The notes: generated from the letters alone by a model not told the origin. Shown: positions 1-9,501, counted from the stretch's first letter. The stretch: DNA of 64,000 bases from Bacillus methanolicus MGA3 (GCF_000724485.1 NZ_CP007739.1:542843-606842), one strand, 5' to 3'. Numbers and translations are program-made.

Positions 1-430
1 CAAGTATTCGGCTGTTAATAAATCTAAAAAATTGAATAAGAACTTCGGAAGCGGCCGGTGCCTCACTTAGTTGCTCATCTGTAATTTTGGTTAAGGAAGA
101 TATTTTTTTTGAAAGGGGAATATTGGATTTTACAAGAGAATAAAAAGTTTGTTCATCTTCGATTTTGGAGCCGGTCATTTTTACAGCCCCAATTGAGATA
201 ATTTGATCTCCTTTATCAGGAAAAAATCCAGTTGTTTCAAGATCAAATACGACAACTTCTAAATCTTTAAGAGGAGAGTCCATGTAGTTTTTTTCTTTCA
301 TTTCTTTTTGAAGCTGTCTTATGAAAGAAATGTGATGCGGATTTGATTGTCCTTGAACGCCTGCATAAATATTTGAACCGAGTTTTCCGGACATTTGCCT
401 GAAAAATTGAATCATATCGTTAAAGCCCAT
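1..430 (-). CDS. DnaQ-like 3'-5' exonuclease domain protein (partial, C-terminus off window)
   Basis: The reading frame starts at the ATG complementary to 428-430 and runs off the left edge of the window. About 50 residues of leader precede the first exonuclease motif, VVFDLETTGF, which carries the Asp and Glu of the DEDD family (DNA polymerase III epsilon-type proofreading nucleases). A second recognisable stretch, GDQIISIGAVK, follows, so the fold is the RNase T/DnaQ type. Only about 143 codons are present and the later catalytic His/Asp are outside the window, so activity cannot be judged. The start lies one base after the stop of the upstream DUF294 nucleotidyltransferase gene, so the two are translationally coupled and form one operon. 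Its substrate is not known; it is unlikely to be the replicative epsilon subunit because of the N-terminal leader and the partner. Confidence 0.85.
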   Translation of the reverse strand, partial: MGFNDMIQFFRQMSGKLGSNIYAGVQGQSNPHHISFIRQLQKEMKEKNYMDSPLKDLEVVVFDLETTGFFPDKGDQIISIGAVKMTGSKIEDEQTFYSLVKSNIPLSKKISSLTKITDEQLSEAPAASEVLIQFFRFINSRIL

Positions 431-431
431 T

Positions 432-1397
432 TCAAACTTCCTTCCCTGCCAACTTTCTCATCTCTTGATAAAGTTGGGTACCAATTTTGATGATATTTTT
501 CATTTCTCTCTTTTGTTCCTTTGACAGCTTTTCAACCGCTAGAAAATGACTGGATTTATAGTCGGAATGATTACAAAATTTCAGGCGATAGTGTAATAAT
601 TTTATAAACTGTTCTTCATATATTTTCTTGTTGGGAAGTACGATTTCGGAAAGATTGTGCAGCCTGGAGAGTGTCGATGTTGCCATAATGTTTTCTTTTA
701 TGGCTAAAAGGCGTATTGAATTTACATAAGGAATTAAGGCTGTTTCTTTCAAATTTAGCATTCCGGAATATATTCCGTGAGTCTCTACTAAAAATTGTCC
801 AAAAACTCCTATGCCTCTTTTTAGATGCATTGTGTTATTAAGCATTCTAGTTAATAGATTGTCTTTTTGACTTGAGTAATAGATGACTTTTCTTAGCTGG
901 TCAATATATGTACGCACGCCGTATAAGGATCGGCCATCAATAAAAATTAATAAATGGCGGATCGATTCCCATGATGATTCAGCGATCCAGTCCGTTAATT
1001 GCTGCTTCCATTCCAGTAGAGATTTACACCATAAAGGATTGCTTGCCATCACGTCTCCGTCACAATAAGCATAACCGGCTTGAAAAAGTCCTTCCGATAT
1101 CTCTTTTCCTAACGTTAAGAAGAATTCTTTTGCTTTTTGGGTGTTTTCATCGTAGATGATCCCATGATCCTGATCACTCCAAATGCCCTGTTCGAAGCGG
1201 CCTGCGCTTCCCATAACAAAAAATGAAAATGGAGAAGGGGTGGGCCCGAGCATTTTATTTACACGGCTAATCGATATCTTTACAACCTGATGCATGATGT
1301 AATCATGGAGGTGATTTAGCTCAAAATGGTCGTGAGATACATTTCTTTTTTGTTGATTCAGGATGTCTCTTATCTCAGAGTAGCAATCGTTACTCAT
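432..1397 (-). CDS. DUF294-type nucleotidyltransferase-like protein
   Basis: This 321-residue protein resembles the family with a GlnD-like nucleotidyltransferase core (DUF294) followed by a substrate-binding helical domain (DUF294_C). Around residues 62-80 is GSAGRFEQGIWSDQDHG, the G-S-x-G-R-x-E...DxD signature of nucleotidyltransferases, which supplies the metal-binding aspartates. The C-terminal half is helical and rich in charged residues. No CBS domains are present, unlike many longer family members. The gene is first in a two-gene operon with the exonuclease, with one base between stop and start. The fusion or pairing of DUF294 with DnaQ-like exonucleases is a recurring arrangement, but the substrate is unknown to me. 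Upstream is an imperfect inverted repeat at 1457-1543. Confidence 0.8.
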   Translation of the reverse strand: MSNDCYSEIRDILNQQKRNVSHDHFELNHLHDYIMHQVVKISISRVNKMLGPTPSPFSFFVMGSAGRFEQGIWSDQDHGIIYDENTQKAKEFFLTLGKEISEGLFQAGYAYCDGDVMASNPLWCKSLLEWKQQLTDWIAESSWESIRHLLIFIDGRSLYGVRTYIDQLRKVIYYSSQKDNLLTRMLNNTMHLKRGIGVFGQFLVETHGIYSGMLNLKETALIPYVNSIRLLAIKENIMATSTLSRLHNLSEIVLPNKKIYEEQFIKLLHYRLKFCNHSDYKSSHFLAVEKLSKEQKREMKNIIKIGTQLYQEMRKLAGKEV

Positions 1398-1456
1398 GGT
1401 TGCTCGGCCCCCTTCTTTAGCTAAAATCTAAAAAACGGTCATCAAAGCTGACTCAG

Positions 1457-1543
1457 AAGGGTCTGACTTCCTCCAAAAATGAAAATATATAGAATTGTTT
1501 TATTACTGTTTGTCTATATATTATTTGGAGGGGCCGGCCCCTT
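1457..1543. repeat. Long imperfect inverted repeat (REP/MITE-like)
   Basis: Two arms face each other across about 20 bases. The left arm contains AAGGGTCTGACTTCCTCC and then AATATATAGA. The right arm, read as complement, contains AAGGGGCCGGCCCCTCC and then AATATATAGA. The right arm holds the perfect 14-base palindrome AGGGGCCGGCCCCT (1529-1542). It sits between the convergent-to-upstream ends of amtB and the DUF294 gene. It could be a miniature mobile element, or serve as an amtB terminator. Confidence 0.55.
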
Positions 1544-1613
1544 TACTTTACAGCCAGCTCCGAACCGCCTTAAGGAAATTTAATACATACTTTTCATCCG
1601 TAAAGATAGTTAG

Positions 1614-2876
1614 TTATGCATTAAGCTTTTGTCCAGGACGAAGTAATTCAGGATATCCGTAGCTTCCGTGTTCACTCATATCTAAGCCGATAATTTCTTC
1701 TTCTTCGGTTACTCGAAGCCCTTTCATCACGACTTTCATTACGAATAAAATAGCAAAGGAAACAAAGAATGCATAGGCGCCTGATGTAAAAACTCCCAGT
1801 GCTTGAACCCCGAGCTGTTCTAATCCTCCGCCATAAAACAGTCCTGGTTTTCCGACTGTTGCTAATTCTTTGGTTGCAAAAAATCCTGTCGATAGCGTTC
1901 CCCAAACACCGGCCGTCCCATGGACTGACAGAGCGAAAATCGGGTCATCAATTTGTCTTCTTTCAAAGAATCGAATACTGTAGAAAACGAGAATACCAGC
2001 CACAAAACCAATGACAACGGCTGCCCATGTTTCGACAAAAGCACAAGAAGCGGTGATTGCAACTAAACCAGCTAATGCGCCGTTTAGCATCATTGGCACG
2101 TCTGCTTTACCATTTACAATCCATGAGATGATCATAGCTGCGACGGTTCCTGCAGCGGCTGCAAGGTTTGTATTAACTGCTACAAAACCGAAGAATGCTT
2201 TGTCGACTGATAACGTACTACCGGCATTAAATCCAAACCAGCCTACCCATAAAAGCAGAACACTTAATGCTGTAAATACCTGGTTGTGGCCTTCAAGATT
2301 ATTAGCGGAGCCGTCTTTATTGAATTTTCCAATCCGTGGTTTTAATAAAATCGTTGCTGCAAGTGCTGCCATGGCTCCTGTTAAGTGTACAACTGTTGAA
2401 CCTGCAAAATCCTGTTTGCCATGCTCTGCCAGCCATCCGCCGCCCCAAATCCAGTGAGCAATTGGAGGATAAACAAAGATTGAAAATAATACTGAGAAAA
2501 CGAGATATGCAGATAATTTTGCCCGTTCAGCGAACCCTCCAAAAGCAATTGTTAGTGAGATTCCCGCAAAGGCCAGCTGGAATAAAAAGAATACGGCGCC
2601 GGAAAGTGATAAGCTTTTTACATCATATCCAGAATAAAAGAAATCTGAGAACCCAATAAGTGCGTTTCCTTTACCAAAGATTAATCCGTAACCGACAGCC
2701 CAAAAGACGAGTGATCCAATACTAAATGTAAGTATGGTTTTCCCGGCAATATGGCCTGCATTTTTCATTCGTGTCGAGCCGGTTTCTAGCAGGATAAACC
2801 CCCCAATCATTAAAATGACGAGAACAGCACCTACCATTACCCAAAGACTGTTCATTAGAAATGCAGTATTCATCAT
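1614..2876 (-). CDS. amtB: Ammonium transporter AmtB/NrgA
   Basis: This 420-residue Amt/Mep/Rh-family channel moves ammonium across the cytoplasmic membrane when nitrogen is scarce. Eleven hydrophobic segments are visible. The two pore histidine regions are present as VVHLTGAMAAL near residue 165 and SVHGTAGVWG near residue 315. The length matches Bacillus NrgA (about 400 residues). The start is the first of two adjacent ATGs, 7 bases behind a GAAAGGAG ribosome binding site. No glnK/nrgB (PII) gene follows, unlike the B. subtilis nrgAB operon. A perfect TnrA box lies about 90 bases upstream, and tnrA itself is at 32.3 kb, so activation under nitrogen limitation is expected. Confidence 0.96.
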   Translation of the reverse strand: MMNTAFLMNSLWVMVGAVLVILMIGGFILLETGSTRMKNAGHIAGKTILTFSIGSLVFWAVGYGLIFGKGNALIGFSDFFYSGYDVKSLSLSGAVFFLFQLAFAGISLTIAFGGFAERAKLSAYLVFSVLFSIFVYPPIAHWIWGGGWLAEHGKQDFAGSTVVHLTGAMAALAATILLKPRIGKFNKDGSANNLEGHNQVFTALSVLLLWVGWFGFNAGSTLSVDKAFFGFVAVNTNLAAAAGTVAAMIISWIVNGKADVPMMLNGALAGLVAITASCAFVETWAAVVIGFVAGILVFYSIRFFERRQIDDPIFALSVHGTAGVWGTLSTGFFATKELATVGKPGLFYGGGLEQLGVQALGVFTSGAYAFFVSFAILFVMKVVMKGLRVTEEEEIIGLDMSEHGSYGYPELLRPGQKLNA

Positions 2877-2962
2877 TTCGCTCCTTTCACATTTATGTAA
2901 AGTTTTGTTACATTAATTGTTATAGATATTGTTACATGCGATTGAATTTTATGCCATTAATT

Positions 2963-2979
2963 TGTTAGATAATCTGACA
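2963..2979 (-). promoter_or_regulatory. TnrA box upstream of amtB
   Basis: TGTTAGATAATCTGACA matches the TnrA consensus TGTNANAWWWTMTNACA at every position and is nearly symmetric, so it also matches on the other strand. Its centre is 95 bases before the amtB ATG. If TnrA acts from about -50 as in B. subtilis nrgAB, transcription would begin near 2921, where AACAAT (2928-2933, minus strand) can serve as a weak -10. The start site is inferred. Confidence 0.8.
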
Positions 2980-3018
2980 AATTTTTTGGTTTAATAATGA
3001 ATTATCCTTTTCTAATAT

Positions 3019-3052
3019 AAAAACCTGGTTCCATATAGGAATCCAGGTTTTT
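3019..3052 (-). terminator. Rho-independent terminator (CBO0543 gene)
   Basis: An AAAAACCTGG arm pairs with CCAGGTTTTT across a short loop that also pairs (TTCC/GGAA). The hairpin is symmetric and has U-runs for both strands; the minus-strand gene ending at 3112 is the likely user. Confidence 0.75.
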
Positions 3053-3111
3053 GATATTGCTCGCTGATCATCTGCTCACATTTGTATTTGGCTCATAATA
3101 GGCAAATGCTG

Positions 3112-3687
3112 TCATACTGCTTTTGATCTTTCTTCAAAATAAATAAAAATATTTGCAATAAATTTAGAAACCAATGCTGCTATTAAATAAACTAAGAGGA
3201 TTTGAAAATAATTTGTTCCTTTGCCCAATTGCAACAGTCCTAATGCAGCCATTAATGGTACGTAAACAAATGAAAAGACAAAACAAAGCACGATAATGTA
3301 TAAGTAATAATTTCGTTTATGATTTAGAGTCCATTGGTAAACCAACATGTATGCAACCGGTATTAATGAAATATCGATAACCATACCTGTTGGAAAAAAT
3401 GGAAAAATTTTATATGGATAAAACCATAACACTTTGGAAACTCCCAAGAGATCCATATAATTAATCCATACATGTATATTAAAACCATAAAAACCTAACA
3501 ACAATGCTTTTCTTTTGTCTATCAGAAAATAAAGCACGATTAAAGGAATGATTAAAAAACCGAGGTTTACCCAAAATTGCCAGTGTCCAAAGCTAGAATA
3601 TTGATGCCAATAATCTAACCATGCGTTTGTTTGATCGAGTTGTATTTGTTTTAAATGTTCAATTTTGGCTTTTTGTTCAATATTCAT
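3112..3687 (-). CDS. CBO0543-family membrane protein
   Basis: A 191-residue integral membrane protein. After a polar N-terminal helix of about 35 residues it has roughly five membrane segments, with aromatic-rich edges (VLWFYPYKIFPFFPTGMVIDIS). This composition and layout match the uncharacterised CBO0543 family of Bacillus and Clostridium, for which no biochemical role is established. It stands alone, with its own terminator at 3019-3052 and a divergent neighbour at 3998. The start is an ATG behind a weak AAGGAG-like site. Confidence 0.75.
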   Translation of the reverse strand: MNIEQKAKIEHLKQIQLDQTNAWLDYWHQYSSFGHWQFWVNLGFLIIPLIVLYFLIDKRKALLLGFYGFNIHVWINYMDLLGVSKVLWFYPYKIFPFFPTGMVIDISLIPVAYMLVYQWTLNHKRNYYLYIIVLCFVFSFVYVPLMAALGLLQLGKGTNYFQILLVYLIAALVSKFIANIFIYFEERSKAV

Positions 3688-3997
3688 GACGTACTCCTTG
3701 TGTAATTTCGTTAATTAAAGTTTCCAATTTAATGCAATTTATAATACATTTTAAGAAAATTTTTGAATATTGCTCCTTGTAATAATATGGTCTGTACAAA
3801 CTCTTGCTAGTTGGCAAGCTATACCGGAGAATCAGCAGAATCCTTAAGTATAAGTTTCAGGTCTTATTTATAAATACATTTCAGGGCCTATTTTGAAATA
3901 TTTGGACTTAATGTAAAGTTAGATTTAGAAAAACAAGTCGTTAAAAGATCAATCCACTTTTGTATAACATAACAATTTATCGAAAAGAGGAAAAAGG
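3688..3997. other. Intergenic region between divergent genes, nothing firm
   Basis: About 310 AT-rich bases that must carry the promoters of the CBO0543 gene (leftward) and of the DUF4097 gene (rightward). I see no convincing operator, RNA element or small ORF. A TTGTATAACATAACAATTTAT stretch close to the rightward gene could hold a -10 element. Confidence 0.4.
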
Positions 3998-4855
3998 ATG
4001 AAACGAATTTTAATTATTTTTTTTATTATTTTTAGCATTTATCTTCTATTTTTTGATCCTGCTTTCTTCCAATTGTTTCCTTTTATGAATCATGCCAATC
4101 AAGTAGAGATAACGAATAAAATTGAGAAGATTAAAATTGTGGTAAATGATGTCAGCACTAAAATTATTCCGGAAAACCGAAAAGATTTAAAAGCGGATTT
4201 AAACGGAAAAGCAAAATTAAGTGTTAAGCGCAGCGGGGAAGAAGTAGAGGTGACGGTGAAAAAGATTGGGTTTGGCAGGTTTTTATTTCATGACAAAACA
4301 AATCTAAATATTTATATCCCTAAAGATTATGAGCGAAAAATGGATATCGATGTAGGTTCTGGGAATTTAGAATTCTCCGGAGGCTCAAAAACCGAACGAA
4401 TGAAATTAAGAAATTTATCACTGGACCTAGGTTCTGGAAACATGAAACTTAAGAATTTAGATATCAAAGACTTTAGATATGATGGAGCGTCAGGTAATGG
4501 CGAGATTTATTCACTTGCAGTCCAGTCAGGCTCTATTGATATCAGTTCGGGAAGTTTGCTTGTAAAAGACTATAATGGAGGTCTTGGAGCTGAGATATCA
4601 TCTGGATATCTTGAAGCCCAAATGGATAAATTAACAGATTTTATGGATATAGAAGTAGGTTCCGGTGAGGTTAATCTTGATCTTCCAGATAATGCTGGAT
4701 TTACTTTACATGGAAAGGTAAGAAGCGGTAATATTTCATGCGATTTTCCACTGAAAGACAAGAAGAGGGATAAAAGTAATATAAATGGAATTCACGGAAA
4801 TGGAGAACACCAAGTGAATTTAAAAGTATCAAGCGGAAATATCAATATTTATTAA
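3998..4855 (+). CDS. LiaG-like DUF4097 beta-strand repeat protein, membrane-anchored
   Basis: A 285-residue protein with one N-terminal hydrophobic helix (residues 3-25) followed by an extracellular domain of short repeated beta strands. The repeats show the alternating pattern typical of DUF4097, for example VGSGNLEFSGG, LGSGNMKLKNL, ISSGSLLVKDY, VGSGEVNLDLP and VSSGNINIY, about one per 20 residues. The same domain makes up LiaG of the B. subtilis cell-envelope stress operon. Here the gene is alone, without liaFSR or a PspC protein, so a cell-envelope role is only suggested by similarity. The ribosome binding site GAGGAAAAAGG precedes the ATG. Confidence 0.8.
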   Translation: MKRILIIFFIIFSIYLLFFDPAFFQLFPFMNHANQVEITNKIEKIKIVVNDVSTKIIPENRKDLKADLNGKAKLSVKRSGEEVEVTVKKIGFGRFLFHDKTNLNIYIPKDYERKMDIDVGSGNLEFSGGSKTERMKLRNLSLDLGSGNMKLKNLDIKDFRYDGASGNGEIYSLAVQSGSIDISSGSLLVKDYNGGLGAEISSGYLEAQMDKLTDFMDIEVGSGEVNLDLPDNAGFTLHGKVRSGNISCDFPLKDKKRDKSNINGIHGNGEHQVNLKVSSGNINIY

Positions 4856-5030
4856 AGGTTAAAGATCGATTGGATCGTTTTCTTTTTTATATTAAAGCCG
4901 GTATGTGTTATGATTTATCTTTTGTAATTCTTCCGTTTAAACCAGTAATCTCAACAATGAATTCTTTGTTTTTTTCCAATAAATGATACAATAAAACCAT
5001 AAATTATTTTATAAAAAAGGAGGTAAGACA

Positions 5031-6092
5031 ATGTCGCACAATCGTACGTTTATCGGTTATGTTGGTACTTATACAAAAGGGGAAAGCAAAGGGATTTATT
5101 CTTTTACATTGGATACGGAAAATGCAAAACTCAGCAACGTAAAAGTAGCGGCAAATTTAGAAAATCCTACGTATTTAACCATTAGTAAAGATAATCAATA
5201 TCTTTACTCCGTTGCCAAGGAAGGGGAGTCAGGAGGTGCAGCGGCATTTACTATAAATAGTAAGACTGGGGAACTTACAAAATTAAACAGCCAGGTATCG
5301 AAAGGAGCGCCGCCTTGCCATATAAGTGTTGACAGTGAAAAAAGTATAGTAGTCACAGCAAATTACCACAAAGGAACTGTTGAATCATTTCAAATCAATA
5401 AAGAAAATGGTTCACTAAACCCAGTTTTATCAACAATTCAACATGAAGGCTCAGGTCCAAATAAAGAAAGACAGGAAAAACCTCATACACATTTCGCAGG
5501 ATTTACTCCTGATGAAAATTATGTCATAGCAGTGGATTTAGGAATTGATAAACTTTTTACATATGAAATAAGGAATGGTGAGTTAAAAGAAAAGAATTCC
5601 TTGTCAGTAAAGCCGGGAAGCGGACCAAGACACATAGCCTTTCATCCAAACGGCAAATATGCTTATGTGATGACAGAATTGAGTTCAGAAGTCATTGCTT
5701 TGGCATATCATGAGGAAGATGGCAGCTTTACTGAGCTTCAATATATATCGACAATTCCGGAAGACTTTAGCGAAAATAATCAGGGCAGTGCAATTCATAT
5801 TTCTTCAGATGGCCGTTTTGTATACGCGGGAAATCGGGGACATGACAGTATTGCTGTTTTCAATGTGAATCAAGACACAGGTGAGCTTAGTTTTGTTGAA
5901 CATACCTCGACTGAAGGATCTTGGCCGCGTGATTTTGTCCTTGATCCTACTGAAAAATTTGTAATTGCTTCTAACCAGGAGTCCGGAAATCTTGTGTTAT
6001 TTTTACGAGACGAGTCAACAGGAAAGCTCAAACTATTGCAGTCTGACGTCAAAGTGCCAGATCCTGTATGTGTTAAGTTCTTGCATGTATAA
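5031..6092 (+). CDS. pgl: Lactonase-family beta-propeller protein (6-phosphogluconolactonase, YkgB-like)
   Basis: A 353-residue cytosolic protein of the seven-bladed beta-propeller lactonase family, which hydrolyses 6-phosphogluconolactone in the oxidative pentose phosphate pathway. It begins FIGYVGTYTKGESKGIY, a typical first blade, and blade repeats such as NPTYLTISKDNQYLYSV, GPRHIAFHPNGKYAYV and WPRDFVLDPTEKFVIAS recur about every 50 residues. The conserved PPCHIS and PHTHF segments, which contribute to the active site of the family, are present. The length equals the family norm. It is monocistronic, with GGAGGTAAGACA before the ATG and a strong terminator directly downstream. Confidence 0.88.
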   Translation: MSHNRTFIGYVGTYTKGESKGIYSFTLDTENAKLSNVKVAANLENPTYLTISKDNQYLYSVAKEGESGGAAAFTINSKTGELTKLNSQVSKGAPPCHISVDSEKSIVVTANYHKGTVESFQINKENGSLNPVLSTIQHEGSGPNKERQEKPHTHFAGFTPDENYVIAVDLGIDKLFTYEIRNGELKEKNSLSVKPGSGPRHIAFHPNGKYAYVMTELSSEVIALAYHEEDGSFTELQYISTIPEDFSENNQGSAIHISSDGRFVYAGNRGHDSIAVFNVNQDTGELSFVEHTSTEGSWPRDFVLDPTEKFVIASNQESGNLVLFLRDESTGKLKLLQSDVKVPDPVCVKFLHV

Positions 6093-6104
6093 TGGATTGT
6101 CTAT

Positions 6105-6147
6105 AAAAAAACCTAAACCTTTATCGTGAAAAGGTTTAGGTTTTTTT
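6105..6147. terminator. Bidirectional rho-independent terminator
   Basis: A 13-pair stem (AAAACCTAAACCTTT with AAAGGTTTAGGTTTT) has an A-run before and a T-run after it. It separates the convergent pgl and glnS genes and can stop transcription from both sides. Confidence 0.9.
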
Positions 6148-6202
6148 ATTTGCCTAGTTTAAGCGTCTGTCAGAGTTGAACAAGCCGCTTACGGATTTCT
6201 TA

Positions 6203-7858
6203 TTACAGTTTAAATGAGCTCTTTAAGGAAACAATTCGGTTAAACACAGGTTTTTCTTTTGTTGAGAGTTTTGGATCTACACTGAAATAGCCATGTCGGA
6301 AGAATTGGAATTTGTCATATGGCTTTACATCCTTCATATTTGGTTCAATAAAGCCTTGAACAATTTCCAATGAGTTTGGATTTACGCAATCAAGAAATGT
6401 TTTTTCCTCATTTTCTTTTTCGTTTTCATCTGCATCGTTAATGAGCGGCTCATATAACCTGAATTCAGCCGGAATGGCATGTTTTGCATCAACCCAGTGA
6501 ATGGTGCCTTTTACTTTCCGCCCGGTAAAGCCGGATCCGCTTTTGGTTTCTGGATCATATGTGCACCGAAGTTCAATGACTTCGCCGTTTTCGTCTTTAA
6601 TGACTTCTTCACACTTAATGAAGTACGCGTGTTTTAAACGGACTTCATTGCCAGGAAACAGTCGGAAATATTTTTTTGGCGGGTTTTCCATAAAGTCGTC
6701 CCGTTCAATATAGATCTCTCTCGAAAAAGGAATTTGGCGTATGCCCATTTCCGGATTTTCCGGATTTATTTCCGCATCGAGCATCTCTACTTGATCTTCA
6801 GGATAATTTGTAATCACGACTTTTAACGGCCGCAGTACTGCCATTGTCCGCGGAGCTTTTAATTTTAAGTCTTCTCTTACAAAGTGTTCAAGCATGGCTG
6901 CATCCACGATTCCTGAACTTTTTGAAACACCGGTTTCTTTTACAAACTCGCGGATTGCCTCAGGTGTATAGCCTCTTCTTCTAAGACCAGAAATAGTCGG
7001 CATGCGAGGGTCGTCCCAGCCATCAACATACCCTTCTTCTACAAGTTGTTTCAATTTGCGTTTACTCATGACTGTGTTAGAAATGTTTAAACGGCCGAAC
7101 TCAATTTGCTGCGGCTGGTTTTCCATTTCGCACTCTCTGATCACCCATTCATAAAGAGGCCGGTGGTCCTCAAATTCTGTCGTGCACAGGGAGTGGGTAA
7201 CTCCTTCGATTGCATCTTCAATCGGGTGAGCGAAGTCGTACATCGGATAAATGCACCATTTGTCACCTGTGTTGTGGTGTGTAGCATGGTAAATTCGGTA
7301 TAAAACAGGATCGCGCATGTTAATATTTGGGGAAGCCATGTCAATTTTTGCACGAAGTACTTTGCTCCCGTCTTCAAATTCACCGTTCCGCATTCGTTCG
7401 AACAAATCAAGGTTTTCTTCTACAGATCGGTTGCGGTACGGGCTTTCTTTTCCAGGCTCAGTCAGCGTTCCGCGGTATTCGCGGATTTGTTCAGGTGTTA
7501 AGTCATCGACATACGCTTTTCCTTTTTTAATCAAAAGCACTGCCCGGTTGTACATTTCCTCAAAGTAGTCAGACGCAAATCGCAGCTCATCCCATTCGTA
7601 GCCAAGCCATTTGACATCTTCTTTGATGGCATCTACATACTCTTGGTCTTCTTTCAATGGGTTTGTATCATCAAAACGCAAGTTTGTTTTTCCGTTGAAT
7701 TCATCTGCTAGCCCAAAGTTGATAACAATGGACTTGGCATGTCCGATATGGAGGTATCCATTTGGCTCCGGAGGGAAACGGGTAATAATTTCCTTATGCT
7801 TACCTGTCTCGAGATCCTCTTTCATAATGGTTCGGATAAAGTTTGAATTATGATCCAA
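6203..7858 (-). CDS. glnS: Glutaminyl-tRNA synthetase
   Basis: A 551-residue class I aminoacyl-tRNA synthetase that charges tRNA-Gln with glutamine directly. The HIGH signature is at residues 37-40 ([15 protein letters not shown]) and the KMSKS counterpart is VMSKRK near residue 265. The C-terminal anticodon-binding beta-barrels are complete, and the length equals E. coli GlnRS (554), with no YqeY fusion. The start is a TTG with AAGAAAGG 10 bases upstream; alignment of [16 protein letters not shown] with the E. coli N-terminus supports it over the internal ATG at residue 12. Most Bacilli make Gln-tRNA through GatCAB amidation, so a free-standing glnS is unusual and may be acquired. No T-box leader is visible upstream. 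Confidence 0.95.
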   Translation of the reverse strand: MDHNSNFIRTIMKEDLETGKHKEIITRFPPEPNGYLHIGHAKSIVINFGLADEFNGKTNLRFDDTNPLKEDQEYVDAIKEDVKWLGYEWDELRFASDYFEEMYNRAVLLIKKGKAYVDDLTPEQIREYRGTLTEPGKESPYRNRSVEENLDLFERMRNGEFEDGSKVLRAKIDMASPNINMRDPVLYRIYHATHHNTGDKWCIYPMYDFAHPIEDAIEGVTHSLCTTEFEDHRPLYEWVIRECEMENQPQQIEFGRLNISNTVMSKRKLKQLVEEGYVDGWDDPRMPTISGLRRRGYTPEAIREFVKETGVSKSSGIVDAAMLEHFVREDLKLKAPRTMAVLRPLKVVITNYPEDQVEMLDAEINPENPEMGIRQIPFSREIYIERDDFMENPPKKYFRLFPGNEVRLKHAYFIKCEEVIKDENGEVIELRCTYDPETKSGSGFTGRKVKGTIHWVDAKHAIPAEFRLYEPLINDADENEKENEEKTFLDCVNPNSLEIVQGFIEPNMKDVKPYDKFQFFRHGYFSVDPKLSTKEKPVFNRIVSLKSSFKL

Positions 7859-7994
7859 TCTATCTCAGCCTTTCTTTTTTTCGTATGAAGCGTTTATCTT
7901 TTATTTTAATTAATTCGAAAATAATTTTCCACCGTGCTGAATAGGAATCGTAAAAAGATTTCTTTAAAATAATAGGGAAGAAGCAGAATGAAAA

Positions 7995-9221
7995 TTAGAA
8001 AGAATTTTTCACTACTCCTGGATGACGATGCATGGCGGCTAAAAGAATAACTCCGCTTATTAAAAGAAGCAAACTTGTTGTAAAAAATACCGAAGAAAAT
8101 CCGAAGAATCCTGAAATAAATCCGCCCATCGACGGCCCGATGATATTCCCGAGGAATCTGAGGCTCGTATTATAGCCAAGTACTTCACCTTGAATGGCAA
8201 CCGGGACCTCTTGGCGAATATAGGCGATTCTGACCGGGATAATTCCTCCGATTGCAACCCCAAGAGCAAACCGAATCATGACAAGCTGCCATAGACTTGT
8301 GACAAACGCCCCTGGAAAATATATAATCGCACCCATAAACAGGAGAATGACAAGAATTTTTATATAGCCATAACGGTCAGCAATTGATCCCCATTTTCTT
8401 GCCATCATTAAGTTTCCAAGACCTGCCGCCGAGAAAGCAATGCCGGAAAAGAAAGCGACGTTGGTGCTGCCGTGCAGCCCTTTAACATATAACGATAAAA
8501 TCGGCTGAATACTGAAATGGGCAATCTGGACAAGCGCCGAGATTAGCAAAACTGTTAATAAGACCGGATTCCGGACGATCTGGAGGATTACTTCCTTACT
8601 AGAATAATCCGTTTTTGTTCCTTCTTTGATATCGATCTTGTACTCCTTAGCAGCAAGAACGAGCAAAGCAGAGATAAAAATAGAAACAGACATCCATTTG
8701 AAAGTTGTAGCGTAACCAAATGAATCAGCCAATACCCCGCCTAGCAAAGGTCCTAACAGCGAGCCGGTAATGCTTCCGGTTTGCAGCGTTCCAAGGACTT
8801 TGCCAGCAATCTCTTTCGGTGTTTGTGTTGAAATGAAAGCCTGTGACATCGAAACAAATCCTGTAAAAATCCCCATAAACAAACGCAAGATAAACAATTC
8901 CAAAACAGAGTCTGCAAATCCCATGAGGAAAATAGACAAAGCCATTCCCAATCCTGAGAAAACAAGGATCTTCTTACGTCCAATCCGGTCGCCAATTCTT
9001 CCCCAAACCGGAGAAAAAATAAAAGCAGTCACAAACGTGATTCCAAACGTTAATCCTGACCAATGCTGCACATACTTTTCAGAAAAGTTCCCGAACGTTT
9101 CTATATATAAGGAAATAAACGGGAGCACCATCGTCATGCTGCCGCCGACAAAAAAATTGGCAAACCACATGATTATCAAATTGCGTCTTGCAGCACTATG
9201 TAGATCCATTTGAACCAACAC
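7995..9221 (-). CDS. MFS efflux transporter (multidrug type)
   Basis: A 408-residue major facilitator superfamily protein with 12 predicted membrane segments. Between helices 2 and 3 is GRIGDRIGRKKIL, the MFS motif A. In helix 5 is GSITGSLLGPLLGG, the motif C of drug/proton antiporters, which points to export rather than uptake. The protein resembles Gram-positive PmrA/NorA-like pumps, but the substrate cannot be read from sequence. The start is most likely the ATG giving MDLHSAARRN or the upstream TTG-initiated MLVQ; the difference is four residues. It is upstream of glnS on the same strand with a gap of about 140 bases, so it may be co-transcribed. Confidence 0.85.
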   Translation of the reverse strand: MLVQMDLHSAARRNLIIMWFANFFVGGSMTMVLPFISLYIETFGNFSEKYVQHWSGLTFGITFVTAFIFSPVWGRIGDRIGRKKILVFSGLGMALSIFLMGFADSVLELFILRLFMGIFTGFVSMSQAFISTQTPKEIAGKVLGTLQTGSITGSLLGPLLGGVLADSFGYATTFKWMSVSIFISALLVLAAKEYKIDIKEGTKTDYSSKEVILQIVRNPVLLTVLLISALVQIAHFSIQPILSLYVKGLHGSTNVAFFSGIAFSAAGLGNLMMARKWGSIADRYGYIKILVILLFMGAIIYFPGAFVTSLWQLVMIRFALGVAIGGIIPVRIAYIRQEVPVAIQGEVLGYNTSLRFLGNIIGPSMGGFISGFFGFSSVFFTTSLLLLISGVILLAAMHRHPGVVKNSF

Positions 9222-9501
9222 TTCTTTCTTGTTCCAATAAATTATTTCGATTACCTAAATATAAGGATAACAAAATTTTTTGAAATTTGAAGGAAAAAGC
9301 ACTTTATTAGCCTATGGATTGTAAAAAAATTTATGAAATATGGACAAACACCGTTTCAGATTTAACAGAATTTACATCTATATAAATAGACGAATTTAAC
9401 GAAAGAGCCAGTTCGTGAAGTTTTCGACTGTGAAAATTTTGGGGGAGACCTATTTGTCAGGCGAGCGATATTTTTGAAAAATCAAATAGGAGTTGGAACA
9501 A

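Noticed and set aside
2011..2457. Open frame of 148 codons on the plus strand inside amtB.
   Set aside because: Antisense shadow of the transporter; no start signals and no recognisable protein.
2896..2936. Two further TnrA-like boxes (2896-2912 and 2920-2936) between amtB and the perfect box.
   Set aside because: Each has two mismatches and they would lie at or after the expected transcription start. AT-rich leaders give such partial matches often, so only the perfect site was called.
7859..7994. Possible T-box leader upstream of glnS.
   Set aside because: No specifier hairpin, no AGGGTGGNACCGCG T-box core and no antiterminator could be found in the 136 bases.
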